Positions 6,219 through 13,527 of a DNA stretch of 15,829 nt are shown piece after piece. The DNA is from Selenomonas sp. (GTDB taxonomy: Bacteria; Bacillota_C; Negativicutes; Selenomonadales; Selenomonadaceae), in contig JAGAYB010000152.1 of the NCBI GenBank assembly GCA_017940705.1, positions 1 through 15,829 on the forward strand. The letters run 5' to 3'. Each line of letters starts with the position of its first letter. The first letter of the stretch is position 1. The notes below the pieces were generated by a model. That model was not told the origin of the DNA. It did no database searches and was given only the letters and a program-made list of their open reading frames with translations. A program made the translations under genes and the position numbers.

Positions 6219-7055
6219 GAGTTGTGTGCGGAAAAATGCAGCTACGGCTTTCGCCGCACCGTCAATGTCGTGATTGAAACCATGGTCTTCATCGTCGACG
6301 AGTTTTAACTGGCCATGGAAGTAAATCCGCTGATAACGCAGGCTGTAGGTGTAGGGGACAACCGTATCGCCGGTGCCGTGAATCATAAAGGCCGGGCCCT
6401 GATACTGGGAAGCAGTTTCATAGATGGGCAGGGTCTGGGCGGTGAGCACATAATTTTTGCCCATATTGAGACCTTTCTTGATGGGGATGGTTTCCGGCAG
6501 GTTGTGCAGGTCATAGAAGGTGCCCTGACATTCACCGCGGATAGCATCTTCACGCAGGACCGCGGCCGGAGCCATCAGCGCAAGGGCTTTTACCTTTTGC
6601 GTGCCGAGAATCCCGGCGGTCATGCTGGCCACAACTCCGCCCTGCGAGTGTCCCACAATGGAAATGGAGGACACATGAGGCAATTTGCTGGCATATTCGT
6701 AAACGCGTTTGGCATCTTCAATTTCATTGGGGACGGTCATATCCTGAAAGCGGCCTTCGCTCTTGCCGTGGCCATTGAAATCAAAGCACAGGGTGGCAAT
6801 GCCCTCTTTGTCCAGATTTTTGGCCATAGCCTCTATGAGCGGTGTATCCTTGCTGGAGGTAAAGCCGTGCATGACGATTACCAGAGGATAGTCCTTGACG
6901 CCGTCAGGGGTCTGCAGCACGGCATCCAGTTTGCCGTGGTCACCGTCAATGGTTAGATGCTGACTTTGGGCAAAACCGGTATCACTGCCAGCAGAAATGA
7001 TGCCTAAGGCTATTGCTGAAGCAAAGACGATTTTTTTTGCAAAAGAAAAATTCAT
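6210..7055 (-). CDS. Secreted alpha/beta hydrolase, feruloyl/cinnamoyl-esterase-like
   Basis: 281 residues. Residues 1-29 are a signal peptide (Lys7-Lys8, hydrophobic stretch, cleavage near GFA), so the enzyme is exported. The mature part matches the cinnamoyl-esterase group of alpha/beta hydrolases (for example Butyrivibrio Est1E): VMHGFTSSKD at 61-70, FDFNGHGKSEGRFQDMT at 91-107, nucleophile Ser137 in GHSQGG, LMAPAAVLRED, GKNYVLTAQTLPIYE in the inserted cap, Asp230 in HGTGDTVVP, and His258 in DEDHGF. These enzymes release hydroxycinnamic acids from plant cell-wall esters or from chlorogenate. Substrate assignment is by resemblance; other aromatic or short-chain esters are possible. The start has AAGGAGG at good spacing and a clear promoter upstream. 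The gene is single, divergent from the sigma-54 activator gene. Confidence 0.85.
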   Translation of the reverse strand: MNFSFAKKIVFASAIALGIISAGSDTGFAQSQHLTIDGDHGKLDAVLQTPDGVKDYPLVIVMHGFTSSKDTPLIEAMAKNLDKEGIATLCFDFNGHGKSEGRFQDMTVPNEIEDAKRVYEYASKLPHVSSISIVGHSQGGVVASMTAGILGTQKVKALALMAPAAVLREDAIRGECQGTFYDLHNLPETIPIKKGLNMGKNYVLTAQTLPIYETASQYQGPAFMIHGTGDTVVPYTYSLRYQRIYFHGQLKLVDDEDHGFNHDIDGAAKAVAAFFRTQLKK

Positions 7056-7097
7056 TACGAAAACCTCCTTATATAGTTATGTTTATGTACGGATTTC

Positions 7098-7126
7098 ATT
7101 TTATAGCAAATAAAATTATATGTCAA
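7098..7126 (-). promoter_or_regulatory. Promoter of the esterase-like gene
   Basis: Read on the minus strand: a perfect TTGACA (7121-7126), a 17-base spacer, and TAAAAT (7098-7103). Transcription would begin about 35 bases before the ATG. This is the strongest vegetative promoter visible in the window. Confidence 0.75.
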
Positions 7127-7171
7127 TATATACATAGTTTACAAGAGCCAAGACAAAATGAAATAATTAGC

Positions 7172-7200
7172 TTGCATTCAATTTTATAGTTGGGTAGGAT
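7172..7200 (+). promoter_or_regulatory. Possible promoter of the sigma-54 activator gene
   Basis: TTGCAT (7172-7177), a 17-base spacer and TAGGAT (7195-7200) form a weak sigma-A type promoter about 50 bases before the GTG start. The match is modest, which would suit a regulator expressed at a low level. Nothing else is seen in the 200-base gap apart from the divergent promoter. Confidence 0.35.
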
Positions 7201-7255
7201 ATAGATGTGTTCTAAATGTGTAAATACAGCGTGCTGGTGATGGGGAGGCGATAGG

Positions 7256-9151
7256 GTGCAGGCACAGGTATTAGTGGTGGCACCTTTTGGAGAACTGACT
7301 GAGAATGTAAGATTGGTCATTAAGGAGCGATTCCCACAGGAAATTGATTTGTTTAAAGTGATTGAGGCTGATTTGCAGGAAGCGGAACGACTGATTGGTC
7401 AGGGTGTTCCCCGGTCGGTAAAGGTCATTGTCAGCCGTGGCGGCACAGCCAAATTACTGGAGCAGATGAATGTGAGGCCGGTGGTCAGTATTCAAGTATC
7501 GGGGATGGACTTGATAGAGGCTGTTAATCAGGCCGGAGACTTGTCTGCCGTAAACAAGATTGGCGTGGTCGGTTTTGACAACATGGTATATGGCTGTGAA
7601 GCGCTGACAAATATATTGCAGCGCCCGTTTAGAGAGCTGGTCATAAGCAATGAACAGGATGTAGAGGCGTGTATAACGAAAGCCATAAATGAAGGCATGG
7701 ATTTAGTCGTGGGCGATGCGGTATCAACCAGAGAAGCATTAAAGCATGGATTGGCGGCGAGTATTATCAATTCAGGCAAACAGGCTATTTTCAAGGCTTT
7801 GCAGGAGGCCTTGCTCATTGCGAATGTCAAGTGCCGTGATGAGATGAAAACGCATATTCTGCAGGCAGTGATAAACAAGTCTGTGGATGCAATTATCGCT
7901 GTTGATGAACATGGCTGCATTACCATTTTTAACCCGCAGGCAGAACTCATTTTTCATAAATTTAAATATGATATCGTGGGCAAACGGCTGTCTGATGTTT
8001 ATCCGGCTCTGCTGGAAATCGTAAAACAGGATGAAGATGAACCCGTATTGGAGGTTTTTGGCCGGCAGTTATTGGTGAAATCATCGCAGATACAAAGCGA
8101 TGGCCTGTTCATGACTATATACACCCTGCAGCAGGTATCAGAGCTGCAGCGGCAGGAACGAAGCATACGTAAGAAGATAATGGCGAAAGGCCTTACCGCT
8201 AAATACAGCATGGATGATATTATCGGCCAATCCACAGCCTGTCAAAATATGAAAAATAAAGCCATACGCTATGCGCTGACCGAATCAACGATACTCATTA
8301 CGGGAGCATCGGGGACAGGCAAGGAAATGCTGGTACAGGGCATTCATAATCGCAGCCAGCGGGCGGCAGGCCCCTTTGTGGCGGTTAACTGTGCCGCTAT
8401 ACCGGAGAATTTGCTGGAGTCAGAACTGTTTGGCTATGCTGACGGGGCTTTTACCGGGGCTAAAAAAGGCGGCAGGCAGGGGATGTTTGAACTGGCACAT
8501 GGCGGAACGCTTTTTTTGGATGAGATTGGTGAAATGCCTGCTTCCTTACAGGCAAGGCTGCTGCGTGTTCTACAGGAACGCGAGGTAATGCCTCTGGGCA
8601 GTGAAAAAGTCATTCCCATAGATGTGCGTGTGATTGCGGCAACCAATAAAGATTTGGGGAAGATGGTTCAGGACGGTGTTTTTCGTGAGGATTTGTATTA
8701 CCGCTTAAATATTCTGCGCATACGCATGCCGGATTTGGCGGAACGGCAGGAAGACATACCGTTGCTGGTGCGTTATATGCTTCAGGACATGGCGGATGTA
8801 AACCCGGAAATTGCAACGATTGATGAAGATGCCATGGACGTACTTTGCCGGGCAAGCTGGCCCGGCAATATCCGCCAATTACGTAATATGGTTGAGAGAA
8901 TAATGCTGCTGACCAATGGAAACCAGATAAGCAAGGAGGTGGTTTCGTTGGCGCTGGCGGATGAATATGCAGGTGACAGGCAGGACAGCAGGGAAAGACA
9001 GAGTAAAGAAAGCCAATGCCTGAAAGATTTGGAACTGGAAACAATGCGGCAGGTGCTGGCAGAAGAGGGGAATAATTACAGCCGGGCGGCGCAGAGACTG
9101 GGAATACATCGATCGACATTATGGCGTAAACTAAAAAACAAAAGATTATAA
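7256..9151 (+). CDS. Sigma-54-dependent activator with PrpR-type sensor domain, PAS, AAA+ and Fis-type HTH
   Basis: 631 residues. Order of domains: PrpR-N-type sensor (about 5-190, with SRGGTAKLL at 60-68 and [14 protein letters not shown]), a PAS domain (about 203-300), a sigma-54 interaction AAA+ module (about 320-555), and a C-terminal Fis-type helix-turn-helix (about 600-630, [19 protein letters not shown]). The AAA+ module is complete: Walker A GASGTGKE (350-357), the sigma-54-contacting GAFTGA loop (397-402), Walker B GGTLFLDE (416-423), FREDLYYRL with the arginine finger (477-485) and [10 protein letters not shown]. So it should hydrolyse ATP and open sigma-54 promoters. PrpR-N domains bind small organic acids or their CoA/condensation products. 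It starts at GTG with GGGGAGG seven bases away. A -24/-12 promoter lies about 100 bases beyond its stop, so the operon to the right is its likely target. Confidence 0.93.
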   Translation: MQAQVLVVAPFGELTENVRLVIKERFPQEIDLFKVIEADLQEAERLIGQGVPRSVKVIVSRGGTAKLLEQMNVRPVVSIQVSGMDLIEAVNQAGDLSAVNKIGVVGFDNMVYGCEALTNILQRPFRELVISNEQDVEACITKAINEGMDLVVGDAVSTREALKHGLAASIINSGKQAIFKALQEALLIANVKCRDEMKTHILQAVINKSVDAIIAVDEHGCITIFNPQAELIFHKFKYDIVGKRLSDVYPALLEIVKQDEDEPVLEVFGRQLLVKSSQIQSDGLFMTIYTLQQVSELQRQERSIRKKIMAKGLTAKYSMDDIIGQSTACQNMKNKAIRYALTESTILITGASGTGKEMLVQGIHNRSQRAAGPFVAVNCAAIPENLLESELFGYADGAFTGAKKGGRQGMFELAHGGTLFLDEIGEMPASLQARLLRVLQEREVMPLGSEKVIPIDVRVIAATNKDLGKMVQDGVFREDLYYRLNILRIRMPDLAERQEDIPLLVRYMLQDMADVNPEIATIDEDAMDVLCRASWPGNIRQLRNMVERIMLLTNGNQISKEVVSLALADEYAGDRQDSRERQSKESQCLKDLELETMRQVLAEEGNNYSRAAQRLGIHRSTLWRKLKNKRL

Positions 9152-9154
9152 GGA

Positions 9155-9212
9155 GAAACTTGTTGCAAAATAAAACGACAACTGTCGCAATATGCAACAA
9201 GTTTCTTTTTTT
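9155..9212 (+). terminator. Terminator-like hairpin after the activator gene
   Basis: Perfect 13-base arms, GAAACTTGTTGCA (9155-9167) and TGCAACAAGTTTC (9193-9205), enclose 25 bases and are followed by seven T. The enclosed loop has its own small inverted repeat, CGACA-AC-TGTCG (9176-9187). The structure starts four bases after the stop codon and should end the activator transcript. It coincides with the candidate activator sites listed separately. Confidence 0.65.
9161..9199. promoter_or_regulatory. Candidate upstream activator sites for the sigma-54 activator
   Basis: Two palindromes built from the same half-site (TGTYGCA and its complement): TGTTGCA-N6-AACGACA (9161-9180) and TGTCGCA-N3-TGCAACA (9183-9199). 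Their centres lie about 106 and 86 bases upstream of the predicted +1 and are about 20 bases apart, two helical turns. This spacing suits cooperative binding of a dimeric enhancer-binding protein. The same sequence also makes the terminator hairpin, so part of the symmetry may serve that instead. Confidence 0.55.
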
Positions 9213-9250
9213 ATAGGTATTGCCGCTAATAAATACAGGCTTTCGCAAGT

Positions 9251-9265
9251 TGGCACGCATTATGC
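9251..9265 (+). promoter_or_regulatory. Sigma-54 (-24/-12) promoter
   Basis: TGGCACG-CATTA-TGC matches the sigma-54 consensus: the GG (9252-9253) and GC (9264-9265) are separated by exactly ten bases, and the full TGGCACG block is present. The only deviation is A for the first T of TTGC. Transcription should begin near G9277, about 32 bases before the kinase ATG. Confidence 0.88.
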
Positions 9266-9298
9266 GATAGTTATTAGGGCGAAAGTTAAAGAGAAATC

Positions 9299-9304
9299 AG
9301 GTGA
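9299..9304 (+). promoter_or_regulatory. Ribosome binding site deciding the kinase start
   Basis: AGGTGA ends four bases before the ATG at 9309, the first in-frame start downstream of the predicted transcription start near 9277. The frame is open back to an ATG at 9192, but that codon lies upstream of the transcript start and inside the terminator/activator-site region. Confidence 0.7.
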
Positions 9305-9308
9305 TGAC

Positions 9309-10613
9309 ATGATAAAGATGGCGGTTATTGCCGATGACCTTACGGGTGCCAATGATACGGCCTTACAATTTGCCAAGCGGCAAATATCTGCCAGTGTGTT
9401 TTTGGGGATGGCCGATGTGGCTGCATTGACCAGTGAGGTACTGGTGATTGATTCTGACAGCAGGGATTTGTCACTGAAAGAGGCTTATGTTAAAACCCAT
9501 AAAATTTGCGAGCAGCTGGATAAATCTCAGGTATCATGTATATTTAAAAAAATTGATTCTACGCTGCGCGGCAACTGGGGGGCGGAAGTACAGGCGATAG
9601 CTGATGTGGTAAAGCCTGAACTGGTGGTAATTGCCCCGGCGTATCCACTAAACAGAAGGATTACCGTAGGTGGTTATCATCTTATGGATGGTACACTTTT
9701 GGAGTTGACGGAGATTGGCCGGGCACCCAAGACGCCGGTTAAGGATTCCTATATACCTGAAATCCTGCGCAAGCAGGTTCCTGACTGTTTTTGCGCAGTG
9801 GTGGAATACAATACCATGCGCCAAGGGGCTGATAACGTTCGCAGCTTCATTCGGGATAATGCAGCTAGAGGACGCAAATGGGTGGTCTCTGATATTGCGG
9901 AAGAAAAGGACTTTCAGGTTCTGCTGGAGGCAGTAAAGGATTACAGGCATATTCTCTGGGTTGGCTCTGCCGGACTGGCTGATCACATGAGCGCTTTTTA
10001 TGGCTGGCAGGGACATGGGATGCAGCGGATTCAGTCACGCCCGGGGCCGGTAATAATATGTGCCGGCAGTGTAAGCAAATCCACACAGGCCCAAATTGCT
10101 AAATTGCAGGCTGATTCCCCGGTATATTCCTTGCAGATTGATGCAGAACGGGCGCTGCAGGAATCAGATATCATTCCTGAGTACGCATGGGAACTTAGGG
10201 ATGTCTTGCGCCGGGGGCAGGATGTACTGATTTTCACAGCTGCCAATGATGATGATGTGGAGAAGGCTGTAGCGGCAGGGCAGCGATTGGGGCTTTCCGG
10301 TAAAGAGGTAAGCGAGCATATAGCCGTAATGCTGGCAGAAGTTATTAAGCGGCAATCCCTTAGGGAATGTGCCGGATTGGTGCTTACCGGCGGAGATACA
10401 GCCGTGCATGTGTGCCGCAGTCTGGGGGTAGACAGGATAAATATATTGGCTGAGGTTGAGCCGGGCGTTCCTCTGGGCTATTTACAGGGGGAGGGGCTGG
10501 AGCCTTTGCTGGTAGTCACCAAGGCAGGTGCGTTTGGTAGTGAGGAGGCATTGTGCAAGGCGGCCGCTGCCGTACATGATGCCAGCTGTACAGCGGTAAA
10601 GCAGGAGGGATAA
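9309..10613 (+). CDS. dtnK: Four-carbon acid sugar kinase (DUF1537 family; D-threonate/erythronate kinase type)
   Basis: 434 residues from the ATG at 9309. The N-terminal domain begins with AVIADDLTGANDT (5-17), the family signature for the acid-sugar site, followed by DSDSR (48-52) and KKIDSTLRGN (80-89). The C-terminal domain has the nucleotide-binding elements: GSAGLA (219-224), CAGSVS (251-256), TGGDTA (360-365), GVPLG (386-390) and VTKAGAFGSEEAL (403-415). DUF1537 kinases phosphorylate the 4-hydroxyl of four-carbon sugar acids such as D-threonate or erythronate, using ATP in the cytoplasm. The PdxA-type gene four bases downstream is the next enzyme of that pathway, which supports a threonate-type substrate, though the stereoisomer cannot be decided. 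It is the first gene of the sigma-54-driven operon. Confidence is high for the family and moderate for the symbol. Confidence 0.9.
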   Translation: MIKMAVIADDLTGANDTALQFAKRQISASVFLGMADVAALTSEVLVIDSDSRDLSLKEAYVKTHKICEQLDKSQVSCIFKKIDSTLRGNWGAEVQAIADVVKPELVVIAPAYPLNRRITVGGYHLMDGTLLELTEIGRAPKTPVKDSYIPEILRKQVPDCFCAVVEYNTMRQGADNVRSFIRDNAARGRKWVVSDIAEEKDFQVLLEAVKDYRHILWVGSAGLADHMSAFYGWQGHGMQRIQSRPGPVIICAGSVSKSTQAQIAKLQADSPVYSLQIDAERALQESDIIPEYAWELRDVLRRGQDVLIFTAANDDDVEKAVAAGQRLGLSGKEVSEHIAVMLAEVIKRQSLRECAGLVLTGGDTAVHVCRSLGVDRINILAEVEPGVPLGYLQGEGLEPLLVVTKAGAFGSEEALCKAAAAVHDASCTAVKQEG

Positions 10614-10617
10614 GGCA

Positions 10618-11628
10618 ATGAAGAAACCCGTGCTGGGGATTACCATGGGCGATGCCGCCGGCGTTGGCCCGGAAATTATCGTAAAGGCCCTGATGGAAAA
10701 GGATATATATCAAAATGCCAGACCAGTGGTTTTTGGCGATTTAGAGATAATGAAGCGTGCTGTAAAGGTGACAGGAGCTGACCTGAAGTGCAATGGCATT
10801 CATGCTGTGGCTGACGGTGAATACAGGCATGGCATTATCGACGTGGTTGACTTAAATAATTTACCGGCAGATTTGCCTTTTGCGCAGGTAGATGGCCGGG
10901 CAGGGAAAGCAGCGTATGAATATATCGAAAAAGCCTGTCAGGGTGCGATGAGCCATGAAATTCATGCGATTGTGACAGCGCCGCTCAACAAGGAAGCGCT
11001 CAATTTAGGCGGCGTCCACTTTCCGGGACACACGGAGATATTGGGGCATTTGACAGGACAGAAGGATTTTTCCATGATGCTCACCAGTCCGAAACTGCGT
11101 GTTATCCACGTTACAACGCATATCGCATTTAAGGATGTGCCGCAGGCAGTAACGCAGGAACGGGTAGCCAAGGTCATTGCGCTGGCGCAGGAAAATCTGG
11201 TGCTGATGGGCATTGAAAAACCGCGTATTGCGGTGGCCGGACTTAATCCGCATTGCGGTGAGAACGGGCTCTTTGGCGATGAGGATGAAAGAGTCATCCA
11301 GCCGGCCGTAAGGGCAGCGCAGGCTAAAGGCTGGGCTGTAACAGGGCCTGTGCCTCCTGACAGCGTGTTCCATAGGGCGGCTAATCTGAATGAATTTGAT
11401 ATAGTGGTGGTTATGTACCATGACCAGGGCCATATTCCCATCAAGGTGCTTGGCTTTGACAGTGGAGTAAATGTAACGGTGGGCTTGCCGATTATCCGCA
11501 CATCCGTAGACCATGGCACGGCATTTCCCGTAGCAGGGACGGGCAAGGCAAGTCCGAACAGCATGCTGGAAGCATTGCGGTTGGGTGCGCAGATGGCAAA
11601 AGTAAAGTTTAGCAAAGAATTGGCATAA
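10618..11628 (+). CDS. pdxA2: PdxA2-type 4-phospho-threonate dehydrogenase (decarboxylating)
   Basis: 336 residues, full length for PdxA. It starts PVLGITMGDAAGVGPEI (4-20), the family signature. The three metal ligands of Escherichia coli PdxA are conserved at His168 (TTHIA), His212 (NPHCGENG) and His268 (YHDQGH), with PGHTE (136-140) and the SVDHGTAFPVAGTG segment also present. PdxA oxidises 4-phosphohydroxythreonine in pyridoxal phosphate synthesis; PdxA2 paralogues beside DUF1537 kinases oxidise 4-phospho-threonate with NAD, and decarboxylation gives dihydroxyacetone phosphate. The pairing four bases behind the kinase favours the catabolic role. A biosynthetic PdxA cannot be excluded from this sequence alone. 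The ribosome site GGAGGG lies over the kinase stop codon, so the two are probably translationally coupled. Confidence 0.9.
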   Translation: MKKPVLGITMGDAAGVGPEIIVKALMEKDIYQNARPVVFGDLEIMKRAVKVTGADLKCNGIHAVADGEYRHGIIDVVDLNNLPADLPFAQVDGRAGKAAYEYIEKACQGAMSHEIHAIVTAPLNKEALNLGGVHFPGHTEILGHLTGQKDFSMMLTSPKLRVIHVTTHIAFKDVPQAVTQERVAKVIALAQENLVLMGIEKPRIAVAGLNPHCGENGLFGDEDERVIQPAVRAAQAKGWAVTGPVPPDSVFHRAANLNEFDIVVVMYHDQGHIPIKVLGFDSGVNVTVGLPIIRTSVDHGTAFPVAGTGKASPNSMLEALRLGAQMAKVKFSKELA

Positions 11629-11651
11629 AGCGGTATAAAGGAGCGATAGCG

Positions 11652-12524
11652 ATGTTTGAGGCAAAAGGTTTGATTACCCCCGTAGTTACGGCATTGACGG
11701 ACAAAGAAGAGTTTAATCCTGAAATGTACAAGGAGTTTATCAATCATCTGATTGAGGCCGGGGTCAGCGGCATATTTCCTCTGGGGACTAATGGCGAGTT
11801 CTATGCCTTTTCTCAGGAGGAGAAGCTGACGATTATTAAGACGGCTGTGGAGGCTGTCAATGGCCGTGTGCCTGTGTATGCAGGCACGGGCTGTGTTACA
11901 ACCAAGGAAACCATTGAATTTTCCCGGAAGGTCATGGATTTGGGTGTGGATTGTCTGTCTGTGATTTCACCATATTTTGTAGCTGTCAGCCAGGAAGATT
12001 TGTACGAACATTACAGTGCGGTGGCCAAGGCCGTAGACCTGCCAATCCTGCTTTATAACATTCCGGCCAGAACCGGCAATAACATAGCGTTTGGCACCGT
12101 TAAACGGCTGCTGGAATTTGAAAATATCATCGGTATCAAAGACAGCAGCGGTAATTTTGATAACACTTTGAAGTACATTGAAAATACCGATAAGCGTATT
12201 CAGGTTCTGGCAGGCAGTGATTCGCTGATTCTCTGGACATTGCAGGCAGGCGGTACCGGCGCGATTTCCGGCTGTTCAAACGTTTTCCCGGAACTTATGG
12301 TAAGTATCTATAAATATTGGGCCGCTGGCGATATTGAGAAAGCCAATGAAGCACAGAAGAAAATTCGCCCCTTCCGCAATGTGATGCAGATGGGAAATCC
12401 CAACTCCGTGGTCAAGCTGGCTGTGAATATGCGCGGCTGGAAGGTAGGGCCTGCCCGGCAGCCGTCCAACTGCACGGATAAGAAAATTGCAGCGGCCTTA
12501 ACCGAAGTATTCAAGGAATATTGA
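11652..12524 (+). CDS. DapA-family (class I, Schiff-base) aldolase/lyase
   Basis: 290 residues forming the TIM barrel of the dihydrodipicolinate synthase/N-acetylneuraminate lyase superfamily. The Schiff-base lysine is Lys163 in IIGIKDSSGN, with the proton-relay Tyr135 in LLYNIPARTG and Arg140 just behind it. The pyruvate-carboxylate loop reads GTNGEF (45-50) instead of the GTTGE of true DapA. True lysine biosynthesis is therefore unlikely; the context suggests cleavage of a 2-oxo-3-deoxy or 4-hydroxy-2-oxo sugar acid to pyruvate and an aldehyde. The exact substrate is not visible. AAAGGAG precedes the ATG, 23 bases after the PdxA2 gene, and the hydroxyacid dehydrogenase follows after 13 bases. 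Confidence 0.88.
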   Translation: MFEAKGLITPVVTALTDKEEFNPEMYKEFINHLIEAGVSGIFPLGTNGEFYAFSQEEKLTIIKTAVEAVNGRVPVYAGTGCVTTKETIEFSRKVMDLGVDCLSVISPYFVAVSQEDLYEHYSAVAKAVDLPILLYNIPARTGNNIAFGTVKRLLEFENIIGIKDSSGNFDNTLKYIENTDKRIQVLAGSDSLILWTLQAGGTGAISGCSNVFPELMVSIYKYWAAGDIEKANEAQKKIRPFRNVMQMGNPNSVVKLAVNMRGWKVGPARQPSNCTDKKIAAALTEVFKEY

Positions 12525-12537
12525 GGAGGGACAGAAC

Positions 12538-13527
12538 ATGGCAAAAGCACCGAAAATTGTTATTTCTCACCGCCTCCATGATGACGGTATGGCGGTACTG
12601 GAAAAAGCCGGGGCAGAGGTTGTTATTGTCGGCTCTGGTGAACCTCAGGATATGCTGCCGCATTTAAAGGATGCTGACGGAGTGATTATACGTATAGGCT
12701 CCATTGATAAAGAAACCATGCTGGCCTGCCCGAATTTAAAGGCTATTGGCCGTCCGGGAGTCGGCGTGGACAGTGTGGATGTCGCCGGGGCTACGGAACT
12801 GGGGATTCCCGTAGTCATAGCTCCGGGAGCCAATACGCGCTCTGTGGCGGAACACGCGATGGCCATGATTTTTGCCTGCGCTAAAAATATGCTGGTATGC
12901 GACCAGGAGATGCGTAAGGGTAACTTTGGCATCCGCAGTGAGTACAAGGCCTACGAACTCTACGGCAAAACGCTGGGACTTATCGGCTGTGGGCATATCG
13001 GCAAAATATTGGCGGAATTGGCTACGGGCATTGGCATGAAGGTATTGGTGTATGACCCCTACCTCAAAGAGGATGTGGTACAGAGCTGGGGGTATGGTTA
13101 TCGCGCTAGTATGGAGGATATTTTAAAAGAGGCCGATGCAGTCTCCGTGCATACGCCGCTTACACCGGCTACGAAGGACATGATTGGTGAAAAAGAGCTG
13201 CATCTTATGAAGCCAACCGCTATTCTGGTGAATTGCGCCAGAGGCGGCATCATAAATGAACCTGCCTTGTGCAAGGCCCTCAGCGAGAAATGGATTCAGG
13301 CTGCAGCTACGGATGTGGTGGTACAGGAGCCCATTCGCACGGACGACCCGTTATTCAAATTGGAAAATATTATTGTCACACCGCACATGGCTGGTCAGAC
13401 CAAAGAGGCGGCTTCGGGCGTGGCTACGCTGGCCGCGGAAGGTGTATTAGCGGTTTGCCGTGGTGAAAAATGGGACAAAGTATGTAATCCTGACGCTTAT
13501 AAACATGCAAGATGGGGGGAGCAGTAA
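12538..13527 (+). CDS. D-isomer-specific 2-hydroxyacid dehydrogenase
   Basis: 329 residues with the two-domain layout of the family. The NAD-binding Rossmann motif is GCGHIG (150-155) with Asp173 at the end of the second strand (VYDPY), which favours NAD over NADP. Catalytic residues are all present: Arg235 (NCARGGIINE), Glu264 (VVQEPI) and His283 (TPHMAGQT). Enzymes of this kind reduce 2-oxoacids such as glyoxylate, hydroxypyruvate or 2-oxobutyrate, or oxidise the D-hydroxyacids; 3-phosphoglycerate dehydrogenase is also in the family, but the C-terminal ACT domain of many SerA proteins is absent. In this operon it could oxidise an incoming hydroxyacid or reduce the oxoacid released by the aldolase. 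GAGGAGG lies before the ATG. Its stop overlaps the next start by one base (TAATG). Confidence 0.9.
   Translation: MAKAPKIVISHRLHDDGMAVLEKAGAEVVIVGSGEPQDMLPHLKDADGVIIRIGSIDKETMLACPNLKAIGRPGVGVDSVDVAGATELGIPVVIAPGANTRSVAEHAMAMIFACAKNMLVCDQEMRKGNFGIRSEYKAYELYGKTLGLIGCGHIGKILAELATGIGMKVLVYDPYLKEDVVQSWGYGYRASMEDILKEADAVSVHTPLTPATKDMIGEKELHLMKPTAILVNCARGGIINEPALCKALSEKWIQAAATDVVVQEPIRTDDPLFKLENIIVTPHMAGQTKEAASGVATLAAEGVLAVCRGEKWDKVCNPDAYKHARWGEQ

Noticed and set aside
6315..6956. Plus-strand open frame of 213 codons opposite the esterase-like gene
   Set aside because: The opposite strand has signal peptide, Ser-Asp-His triad, ribosome site and promoter; the plus-strand frame has none of these.
8610..9260. 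Minus-strand open frame of 216 codons opposite the end of the sigma-54 activator
   Set aside because: Its sequence is rich in Pro, Cys and Ser typical of an antisense shadow, and it would run across the terminator and the -24/-12 promoter.
10962..11747. Minus-strand open frame of 261 codons opposite pdxA2 and the lyase start
   Set aside because: It overlaps two well-supported genes and the junction between them, and the translation resembles no family.
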